A program made the translations under genes and the position numbers. Of a DNA stretch of 64,000 nt, positions 37,680-48,500 are shown piece by piece. Source of the stretch: Ovis canadensis (lineage: Eukaryota; Chordata; Mammalia; Artiodactyla; Bovidae); contig NC_091247.1 of NCBI RefSeq assembly GCF_042477335.2, positions 5,912,501-5,976,500 of the forward strand, written 5' to 3'. The notes under the pieces were generated by a model. The model was not told the DNA's origin. It saw nothing but the letters and a program-made list of their open reading frames with translations, and did no database searches. Numbering within the stretch: the first letter of the stretch is position 1; each line of letters opens with the position of its first letter.

Positions 37680-38850
37680 TGGGCTGAGGCTGAGGGGGCC
37701 GTAGGTGACATTGGAAGAAGTCAGGGCATTACAGGCTCACGGGAGCAACGTTGGGGGGCTGGGGAGGGGAGGCCACTTGACAGCAGGGAAGGGATTTGAA
37801 TGAGGGGGGCGCTCCGAGGCCAAACTTGAGGCCGGGATTCGGAGTTAAGGGGAGGCTCGGGGGTAAAGAGGGAGGCTGCCGAGGCGGGGGGCACGGGCGG
37901 CTTACTCCGGGGGCGACGCTCCTCAAAGCCTCAGGAAACGGGGTGTCCCCAGGTCTGGGGAAAGAGACCACAACCCCAGGGTCCCAGAGCCGGGATGGAG
38001 CTGATAAGGGACGACGGGCTCTCGCGGCCCCGAAGGCGGGTAGAGGATAGAACCGGGAGGAGGCCCGGCGGCCTCAGCTGCCCCGAGCCTGGGGGGGGAG
38101 TCTCTGTCCGAGACACCCCCCTCCCCCGGGCCCGGACGTGGCTAGGGCCGCCGCTGCCAGGCAGTCACATCCCCCGGGCTCCGTCGCAAGACCCGGCCTC
38201 CCCGCCCAAGTAGGGGCCGTGGACAACGCAAGGCGGGCTCCTCAGCTGCAGGACCCAGGAACCGGTTCCGGCTCCGGCGCTGCTCAGGGACGGTCACCAA
38301 CCCCCGCGGCCGCCATGATGGATTACTAGCCGCTCCACAACGAGGCCAGGCCCCGCCCCGGCCCCGCCTCCCGATGACGTCCGGTGCGCGCCTCGCGTGG
38401 GGACCGGGACCCTCCAGACACCGCTTTCGGAGACGCTGCGGCTTCTTTCGGCTCTGGTCCCCCTGCCCTGCAGGGCCTGGCCCCGTACGATCTGTTAAAT
38501 GTGGTTCTCTAGAGGGGCAAGAGGAGTGGTAAGGAAGCTCCCGCCTCCCCTGCACTGCCATTGGTCCCCGAGAATCCGGGTCAGCTCCCTCTCCTGCATC
38601 CCATTGGCCGACGGGGCTAGAGCTCCCAGCCAACCACTTTCGGCGTAGCCCGCGGGGCAGGCCGGGATTTGTGGTCCTACGGCGCCCCCGCCCCCGCCCG
38701 CGCTCGCCCGAGCCTGGCCTTTTGCTCCCGGCTCCTGAGCGTCGGTCCCGCCCTCCTGGGAGCCGGTGGACTCTAGCCGGCCTCGCACGGGGCTGGCCAA
38801 TGTCTCCCTGAGCGGGTTGGTAAGGCCGGCGAGGAACCAAAGCAAGGGGA
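37680..38850. promoter_or_regulatory. ABL1: CpG island, probable ABL1 1b promoter
   Basis: About 1.2 kb rich in GC and CpG, beginning roughly 0.7 kb upstream of the ABL1 1b start. It contains clustered GC boxes (for example CCCCGCCCCGGCCCCGCC near 38352) and a YY1-like ATGGCGGCC on the minus strand near 38308-38316. CCAAT-like ATTGG motifs lie at 38560 and 38604. No TATA box is evident. Long open frames here in several phases come from the GC content. Start sites and any divergent transcript cannot be assigned from sequence alone. Confidence 0.75.
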
Positions 38851-40899
38851 AAACTGCGGATTGGATTTCCCCAAAACCGGAGTTGGATCGCTTCTTTGAG
38901 CTTCTTTAGGAGAGAGAATTTAGTTCGCTCCAGGAAACCGACGTTATTTGGTGCCTCCACTGCCGCCCCTCACCCCGAACTTCCACCTTGACTCCAAGCA
39001 GCATAAATATTAGAACGAGCGAAAAATAAACAACTGGAGAGCATCGACATATTGCTAACGAATTGTTTCTTTGGAGTATCAGGGAGCCCACTCATTAATA
39101 GCATTTTAAGAACCTTTCGGAGGCATCGCATAAACATAGGTGTTTGAGTGAGAAAGAATCTTTAAACTGTCCACTGATGTATGTCAACTTCTCAAGAAAA
39201 CTGGAGGTGGGGGGGAACAGCAGAAAACGATTACAATATCTAATTTCAGGGGTGTACACATAGTCACATGAAAACATGTTAGCCGAAGCTGCTGAGTTTA
39301 CAGAACTAGCTAATGACCCGTGCAACCGGATCCACACATGCCATAACCCATTTTTATGCAACTAAAATGTACCCTCCTGGTCCCCTTCTTCACTCTCCAA
39401 GTCTCCCCAGAGCAATGCACCTGCCAGGATATACCCATCTCTAAGGGAATCCACTCATCACACCTAATCTACACTATGGTCTTCCGCTCTTCATAAACCA
39501 TATTCTCATTAAATCCTTACTGTATTGTAGCCCAGTAACACAAGTAATGTTATCCCCTGCATACAGATGAGAAAACCAAGATGTGAGTTACTCAAGGTCA
39601 CTGGCCTAGTCATGTGACAATTTGAGCCCAGATTGATACTACTCCAAAGCCTTGAATTTTCTCTTGTACCATTCAATATCAAGTAACTGTTGATCTAATG
39701 TTAGTTAATATTTTAGAAATTGCTACTGATAGTAGGGGAAAACCAGTAGCATTATAGGTGTTGCATGCTCAGTTGTGTATTTTAGAAATATTTCTGCTGG
39801 ATTGGGAAATGGTGCTAATTTTATAGATACTGGCTTGTAAACATAGAGTTCCCTGGAGCTACTGAATGTGAAGCGAATTCAGAAGCAGAATTTAGATGTT
39901 AACTGGGTTAGCTTTGCTCTATCACTGAGTAGTCTGGCTGATGAATGTCATCCTGACTTATAGATCAGTCTTCAAGCATCAACACCCTGTTCCCTCTATT
40001 TACCCATCACCTTATCTTTACCATCACCCTTTCTCTTTGAAGATTTCACTTTTTATTCCTTTTCACGCTTTCATCATTTCCTACGCATCTTCATTCTTCA
40101 CTCTCTAGCTTAAAATTGACCAATCAAATCAGAACTCTAACCCACACTTCTTGAACTAATAAATCATTCATAAGCATTATTCAGCCCGTGTGCCAAGCAC
40201 TGTCCTAGGTGCTGGGATACAAATGAAGCGTGGGGGTGGAAGGACTCATCCTTGTCTCCCACAGCAGACATGGGAGGGACAGGCAGTGTACAAAATGAGT
40301 AACAATCCAAAGTGTAGGTCTCAATGCTGGAAATGACATTTCTGGACCCCATATCCTTTCACTATCAGTCCAACCCCTTCTCTCAAGGGTTGCTTTATGA
40401 TTCATCCAAAGAGCTTAAGCCTACTGATCCATAGTTGCTAATGAGCTTTAATGAAGTCACTTTAATTATCTGAATGGCTTTCATTTATAAACGAGTCATA
40501 TCAAACTTTAAAAGGTTATCATGAGAATCAAATAGGACTTTATTTCCCATAAATATTGAGACTAACTATGCTTTAGAGGCCAGCAGCACTTGATTTAAAG
40601 GTTTATCCCTACTCACGATTTACTTCCTGCTATTTTCTAGTTTTAGGTGAACCCCCAAGCCAGACTATAATATTTTTTTCCAGAGATGCACTGTGTAACA
40701 CTGTAGAATGATATTCTTAAGGACTTAAAACTAGAATCCAGAGCCCAGCAAATGCCTGACAGAAGTAAATAAATGTTGCCAAATTTGAATAAATCCCTTT
40801 AAGCTCATATATTCCACTAAGAATGACGTAGTTCAGCCTAATTTTGTGCTCACGCTTATAAAGCAAAGCAACCTACACAGTGCTAGAGGAATTCAGAAC
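38851..40899. other. Intergenic sequence between EXOSC2 3' end and ABL1 promoter
   Basis: No gene recognised. Holds a probable MIR at 39495-39650 and an old L2/MIR-like motif at 40170-40230 (GTGCCAAGCACTGTCCTAGG). No young ruminant SINE is inserted here. Confidence 0.5.
39495..39650 (+). mobile_element. MIR SINE fragment
   Basis: CATACAGATGAGAAAACCAA, GTTACTCAAGGTCACTGGCC and TTTGAGCCCAGATTGATAC follow the MIR 3' pattern. Confidence 0.5.
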
Positions 40900-42447
40900 C
40901 GGTGTAAAAACTTCAGCTTTATTTAAAAAAAAAAAAAAAAACTTATACTGAAATTATGCTTAACAAGGGCACCCTCTAGTGGGCCACAAGAAAAGTACCA
41001 CTTAGTAGGTAATCACTATTCAGGATATACTGAGTGAACATTACAGGCTGGCAGCTTGGCAGACCAAGTGAGAAGGGCAAACATTCAACGAACCCACTTA
41101 TGGCCCTGATCAAAACCAACCCAAACCAGGCATGCAGGCTCCCCTCCTTCCCCATTCCCTTCCCTTCAGGGACATACAACCTAGAACATGATCTCAAAAA
41201 CAGGGAGCAAACCTACATTTGCAACATAGCCTGTGCAACACTCAGTTGACTGCAAACTCCTCAAAACAGGAGACAGACTGAATATTATAAAGATGTACAA
41301 TTTAACAAAAAAGAGCTGAGCTATGTTTCAAAACTGTCATATGCTCCAAATTACTACTGAAACTGTCCTAGGGTTAAATTGTACTAGGTGTTCTGGGTTT
41401 AAATTTAAGGGCCTCTGTCAGAAGAATTTCTGTCTCCCAAGTCATCCTTCACCTGTATTTAACTCCCAAGTATTACACAGAATACAACAGAAACAGTGAT
41501 GCCACATACATAAATTAAAAAAAAAAAACAAACAGCTCACCAAATAGCACTCTCATATACTGACTTTAAAAGAACTGTTTACCCCAAACCCAAATCAGGG
41601 CACCATGTTTAGAAAGTCATTTGAAAAATACACAGGAATTCTAGCCATTCTCAATTACACAGAACTTCAGTATCTAGTTTTTACCTTTCAACCCTGAATT
41701 ATTCAAAATTAAATGCATTGCTGCTTCAGGAAAACCTTTTCTTTTTCCATCTCCACTTTTTTACTTTGTTTTCACGTTTATCAGAGCACCCAAAACATTC
41801 ATTCTCTCAATTATTCAGCTTCTTACAGATCATCCTCAAAGGCAGAACAGATTAAGGCAGCCTGGCGGGGATGTACTTACATCTGTCACTAGGAGGAACA
41901 TGTAACAGGAAATGAGAACCAACCAAGCAAAAGGCTCCCCGGTCGCTGTGTCCTTCCACTGACTCTTGGGCTCATTTTACCAAGCTACAGTCTTCAGTGT
42001 CATTCTCGAGATGCAGAGGAGGTGAGAATGGAGGCCAAAACAGACAACTGGGGGGATCAGGGAGGCTATGTTTTACATAGGGGCAATTTCATGGGGCACT
42101 GTGCCTGGTGAGTTGACAGTGACTACAAGACAAAAGATTCCCCGTATGATTCCAGGATAGGAGTCTATTCGGCTGGAACTCGGAATGCTTTTAAGGGTCT
42201 GAAACTACCCATAGCACCCGAAGTCTGTGGGCAACTCAAGGGGTTGGCAGCAGTAATCACGTTCCCCCTCGCTTTGCCTTAAAACAGGAGAAAGCAGGTC
42301 TTCAAGGTAGAGGCAGCCTGATGTAGGTCCAGTGATGAATTTCCCGGTTCTTCACTGAGCTGCATGCAGGGACTGCCAATCAGATTCTCCACTTTCAAGG
42401 ACTGCTCTGCTTGGGTCCACACAGTCCTGGCCTTGAGATGCTTCTTC
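40900..42447 (-). other. EXOSC2: EXOSC2 3' untranslated region (probable extent)
   Basis: After the TAA, the first canonical AATAAA that I found on the minus strand is at 40923-40918. I infer a 3' UTR of roughly 1.5 kb. The stretch has no recognisable SINE or LINE apart from short A-rich runs near 41520, which fits a retained transcribed region. The exact end is inferred, not seen. Confidence 0.5.
40918..40923 (-). terminator. EXOSC2: Poly(A) signal AATAAA, probably of EXOSC2
   Basis: AATAAA read on the minus strand, followed by GCTGAAG and then ordinary sequence in which cleavage would fall at about 40895-40905. It is the first such hexamer that I found after the EXOSC2 stop. Confidence 0.5.
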
Positions 42448-42528
42448 TTACCCCTCCTGTTCCAAAAGCCTCTGGCGTGTTTCCATCACAATTTCCTCCA
42501 TTATTTCTGGCTTTAAGATGTCTTTGAT
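42448..42528 (-). CDS. EXOSC2: EXOSC2 exon 9 (coding part, with stop)
   Basis: Encodes residues 268-293 (IKDILKPEIMEEIVMETRQR then LLEQEG) and TAA. The acceptor TTTCTTTTTCAG is strong. This is the C-terminal helix of RRP4, nearly invariant in mammals. Confidence 0.96.
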   Translation of the reverse strand: MKDILKPEIMEEIVMETRQRLLEQEG

Positions 42529-45500
42529 CTGAAAAAGAAAAGACAAAAGGTAATTTGTTCAGTCAGTAAGCACACCATCAAGCCAACCCAAATGTAGAAA
42601 CCAAGCCTAGCTAACACGAGCCTTCCGTTTTCCTTTCGTTTATCAGAGGCTACATATTGCAAGGAAGGATCTGCTAGAACTAGCTTAACAAATCAGCAAG
42701 GTTCTCTGGGATATAGCTAACAAGAACAACAATGCTATTACTCCAGCATTCCCTAGAAAGGCAGCTAAAACTGGGATGGCCAAGATGAAGTCCAGGGGGT
42801 CGCTGTCATAAACCAGCCCCACCTGGCACCTCCAACTGCCCACAAACCCTCACATGGATATCAGACATTGAGAATATTATTAGCATCTCGGGGAAAGCTC
42901 TACCAGCCAACAAGGGAGTCCACCAGGTGAGTTCATATTGATGGGCATGGTGAAGGGACGTGGGGGGCCACGGAGCGGATGACACGGGACGCCTGCTCAC
43001 ACAACAGCGAGAAGGGGAGCCCTGGGTGGCATACCTGATGCGGAAGGGATGCTTCATAGCAGTACAGGATGCTGGTATCATAGAGCATCATCCTCTGAGT
43101 TGCCAGTGAGACGATGCAGTTCCGGAGCCGGGAGATCACCTCTCGATCGGCGAGGGAGACCGGCTAGCAGGGGAGGCAAACAGAATCAAGACCAGAATGA
43201 GTGAATGGTTACAGCAGATCACAGGAACCACGTACAACTGAGGCGGGATCACTCTGGGACTCCAAACCAAGCACGTACAACTGAGGCGGGATCACTCTGG
43301 GACTCCAAACCAAGCAAACTACTGACTCCAGGGAAGATGAAAAAGGATGGCTCCCCAGTGGCTTTTTGGCTGTTACCCTGCAACTGCCATCTGGGCCAGC
43401 AGAGATCAAAGTCACTGATTTCATCTCTCCAGAACAAGAGAGGGCAGCACGATGCTTTGAGCAGACTTCAGTGGAAATGCAAACCAGCTCAAACTACAGC
43501 CACGCAGCAGGGAGAGACGGGGAGCGCCCCCACCTGCCGCAGAAGCACAGTACCCACTCAGTGCCTCTGCATCCAACAGGGCAACGGCGGGCGGCGTGTG
43601 CTCACCTCCAGGTTTGCGATGAAACCCCCTGCGTCGTCTTCTTTGTGCTCGGGGGTTGGGTAGACCCAGATGAAGCCGTTGTTGCCCAGGATCACTGAGG
43701 CACCGCACGGCAGGTCATGGAAGTGGGTCTTCTGCCGTTTCACCAGGGAGGGGGAGACCTGAACCAAAACGCCCTGACCTAGCTAAAAAAAAATATATTG
43801 TACATTAAGTCACTAGGATCACCAGTGAGGCGACTATGAAGCAGAGTACAGACTGTGTCCTAGGGAGGCTGGAATCGGGGTCCTTGCTGGTGATAACTGG
43901 CATGAACGCGCATGCACAGTAGAGAGAGACACCTTCCGGAGGCAGATGTCACTTACACACCCCAACAGAAGGCGACTCCCACACTCTCCTCCACCATTTA
44001 TTCTCCTTTGCAAGCGTCATCATGCTCTGATCCAGGGCTGGTGTGACGGCTGAGAGAAGGTGGAGCCAATGAAGATGCGAGCTTGAGCCTCTTGAGGGCC
44101 AAGGAGCACTGCCCTGTTCCACCTTGACCCCAACCGCCTGGCCTGCCCACGAGACATGCCACTGGAGAAGGGGACTGGCCTAGGGCTGGGCACAAATACA
44201 TCCCCGGTCTTGGCAGGTGAGCTCAAGGCCCACATCCCGCAGATGGCGCGTCTGCTACAGGCCTCGGGCCCACAAAGGTCAGCACAGGCAGTGAGCCTGT
44301 CTCTCCTGATTCAAGGGTGAGGGCATGGCTGGCTGCAGCCACTCCACTGACCAGCGAGGTTTCTTTTCCACTGAGAAAATGAGAAAGTTCACCCAAACAA
44401 AGCCAAGACTAATGAGTCATCATTTGTTTGGGAAAACATGCTGTCATTAAAAAAAATAAATAGCCTCAATAATGTCTTGTCATCTTATAGCAAGAAAAGC
44501 AACAAAATTTCCTTTAGAGGCTCAAGTGACAAACCCATCTTTCTTAACAATAATATCCATTTTCTTGATTGGATGTTTGTCCAAGGGCCGGGGGCCATCT
44601 CGTTTCATCAGTCCATGAGCTCCGTTGGCTGCAACTCAGGACCAAGGCCATGCAAAGCCACCGCACCCCTTGGGAGAGAGTGAGACAGCCGCTGGGCCAG
44701 GCCCAAGGGTCATAGGGGCTCTTGTGCCAGAACAATCTACTCCGAAGAAAAAGGGTGAGTGTTTTCGTGCTTTACGATGCTACCAGCCCTCAACCTCGTG
44801 AGTCAGCATGTGCAATGCCAGCCTGTTAGCACTTAACTTCCAGGTGCTTTAGGCCAGAATGCCAGAGACAGCTGGAGACCGGGAAACGGATTTGAAGTCT
44901 CACTCATCCAGTGAGAACACCCAGAGACCAACTTACTTTTCCATATTTGAGACTTCTCGTGTGCAGAGAGACGGCTCCATCAGAGAACACTGCCTGGACC
45001 TCAGCCTGGTCGGTGATGAAGGAACAAACACTTTCTCATCACCCATGTCCCTGGTTCCCCCTCCATCCTCGTGTCTGTCCACCAGTCCCGCCTGCAGCTG
45101 TAGATGGACTCGGAGGTCACACTGCTGTGACCTAACCTCTCCCCCTCGGCTGTCATGAATATCCGGACATGAACACCACCTTTTCTCCTTCCTGGGATAA
45201 AAGTTAACATCACCAGGAAACTTTGAGCTGGCTTCAAGCATGAGCCACCACAAGTTACAAGACCCAAAAACCCGACTGAGCAGCAGCAGGTCTGAACAAG
45301 AGCTGCAGGGTAGCCTGGGCTGAGGAGATGGGGCGGGGAGGGATAAATGAGGCATCGTGGAGTAACATATATACACTGCTATGCATAAACAGATAAACAA
45401 GAACCTACTGTCTAGCACAGTAACTCTACTCAATATTTTGTAATAACACATATAGGAAAATGCTGTGAAAAAGAATTACATATTCTCATATGTGTGTGTG

Positions 45501-48500
45501 TATAACTGATTCACTCTGCTATACACATAAAACTAATTGTGAGCATGCGCGCTCAGTCACTCAGTCGTGTCTGACTCTTCGCAACCGCCTGGACTGTAGC
45601 CCACCAGGTTCCTCTGTCCCTAAGATTCTCCAGGCAAGAATACCGGAGTGGGTAGCCATTGCCTTCTCCAGGGGATCTTCCCAACCCAAGGACTGAACTG
45701 AATCCCGGTCTCTTACGTCTCCTACATTAGCAGGTAAGTTCTTTACCACTAGCACCACCTGGGAAGCTCCCAAAACTAACTATACCTCAAATTTTTTTTT
45801 AATGTAAAAAGAAAAGCAAGAGACAGGCTGCAGCAGAGGCCTTGGCTCTTGGTCGAGGCCAGGATTACCATTTTCTCCTGTGAGAGACCAACAATCTAAG
45901 CCCCATTCCCCAGCCAACATGAAGATGCTGGAATGCAAGGTGAAGGATACACTGATAAGGTCCCCTTCCTGTAAGAAACCTCTCATTGCCAGCTCGTCTT
46001 CTGCAGATCTTCGCCTCTGAAACACACAAGAAGGCCACGTTAGGGAGTCTGACCCTGAACCGTGCGGCCCACCACGCTCCACTAGGACTGGCTACCTCCT
46101 GCTTAACTGTATCTTTGCTCACACGTTTCCGTTTATCTCAGATTCCTGAATTCATTGTTAAAATTCTAGCCTTCCTTCAAGGATAGGATCAACTTCCAAC
46201 GTTCATTTTCCCTATAAGCTTCTCACGGGGAATTTAATCATGTCTTTTGTACAATCACACACTTGTTTACTCTTGGACTGCAGGGTATTTGGACCAGTTA
46301 TCTCATAGTCCCTGCTAGTCTAAGCTCTTTCAGGAACTGAATCATGCCTCCTGGATCTTGGCATTCTCCAGCCAGCCAAGCACCACGAGTCTCTCTGTAA
46401 ATAGATGCTCGCCTGAAGATAAGGCTGAAGCATGGCATTTTACAAAAGGAAGCAGCTTAGGTAACTGCGGTTGTCTGGAATAATCAAATGCCATTCGATT
46501 CATGTAAAGCTGATTTGTAAACACAACTGATTTGTAAACACAGTTTTCAAGCAAGACCTTCACTGAACAAAACTGATACACCCAGAAAAGGAAAACTATT
46601 AGCACCAAGCATCTGAGAGGGCGTCTCTCAACTCTCCTTTGGGATTTCCCCACAGACATCCCAGATTTTACCACATACCAACTGCTGCCTGAGTTGGGAG
46701 GCGTGGGCCAAGTGAAAAGCCTACGTGTACATCCAGACAGCAAAATTCACAGCAGACAAACAGGAGTACAAGTGGCAACCGCAGTATAAAGCAAAGTTCT
46801 CTGGTGGAGCAAGGGATCCCAGCACTCTCACCAGCAAGCTATACATAGTCCTAGCTGGAGATCCTTACCAGCTCTCCTCCGGGAAGGTTCATGGATGAGA
46901 GAAGCAAGACTGAATCCAGCCTGGAGTTGGTCTCCACTTTCCACCTCTTCTGCTGAACCTACAAAACAAAGGAACCCCACACCTGGACACATACTCCAGA
47001 GGCCAGAGCTCACACTGCAAATGAACAATAACCCCCGATGGGACAAACCACTTACATCAAACTGTTCACAAACAAACTGTTTACATCAAAGGTCACGTAA
47101 GAGCCAAACACAATGAATCCTTCTTTCGTGTAACTGCATGTAATAGGACGACTATCTCATCCGTTAGATCACCAGCTCACTTTTACTTTGTAAAAACCAA
47201 TCTGATAAGACTTTACCTCTGTGATTCTCCCCACTACAATGTCTCCCACTTCACCATTATATCTGAAAGAAAAAGCAGAAGGTCCTCCATCAGTGAAAAG
47301 CCTCCATGACAAGACCGAGTACCATTTGCGATTTCAGTTAAACAGCACGCAGGCCTGGATCAGGCACCACATTTGGTAAGCTCACATAACCATGCTGTTT
47401 GAACTTAAGTTTCAGGAACTGACAACTTCCAACATTCCTATGCATATAAAGTCCCTATCAACTATTCTTATACCATTTATTGCAAGGAGTTCATTAAGTC
47501 TGAAACGCCTTATTTTGTTAATTGCATGAAAAATGGATATGCAAGGGCTATTTTCTGGTGGGCTCTGGAACACAGACGAGTTCCACATCAGCCAGAGGAG
47601 GAGAAAGGAAAGTGAGGCAGGTACCTCCCAAACCGGTCTACTCACGTCTCCCTCAGCCACTGGCTGCATGTCTTGGATCCCTTTCCTAATTCCTCCTCCC
47701 AACTCTAATGATGAATTAGAGCCTCCACACTGAAGGCTAAGTCCTTGGGCCTCTTCTCTTTCCAGCCCACACTCACTTGGTGAGCTTACCCAGGTTGATG
47801 GCTTTAAATGCCACTGATGATTCCACCATTCCCCTGAATTCAGGCTCTAGCTCTAGTCAACCACTGGCTACCCAGCACCTTCATTACGTGCCTAACAGGA
47901 ATCTGCGTAAGTTAGAAACCTCAAACAAAGCTTTCTAGCAGCCTCTTCAATTCCACTATAGCAAATGGATCCTCTCCCAACTGTCACCGGCCCAGGAAAT
48001 AGCAACTCCACCCCTCCGGTTGCTCAAGCCACAGTCCTTGGAGTCTTTGGAGGAACCGTGTGTATCTCCCTCCTCCCCTCTCTCTCCTGCTCCAGGACAG
48101 GTCCAGCAGCAGATTCTAGGACCTCTACCTTACCAATGTAGGCAGAAAATAAAAAGCACCCCAAAGGAAGAAGTAAAATGATCTCTTCTCACAGACATAG
48201 TCCTACGTGTAGAAAAGCCCACATACAAAATCCTACAGCTTTTCACAGTAAATACACGCAGAACACGAAATACACGCAGAACTGATCACTATTCCCCACT
48301 TCTATGGCTATCACCTTAGTCCAAGCCACCACCAACCCAGATGATGAGAACAGAGCAGGAATCTGGCTCCCTAACCCTGCCCCACGCCCGCCCCCAACAG
48401 CAGCCAGAGTGACTCCATTAAAACAGAGGGTGGATCAGGTCCTTCTGCTCCAGCTGCTCCAGGGCCTTCCTAGACCGCACAGAGTGGAAGTCAGAAACGT

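Noticed and set aside
38142-38960. 272-codon minus-strand frame in the CpG island
   Set aside because: Arg/Gly/Pro-rich composition of a CpG island with no recognisable domain. It lies upstream of ABL1 exon 1b but is not in frame with a known product.
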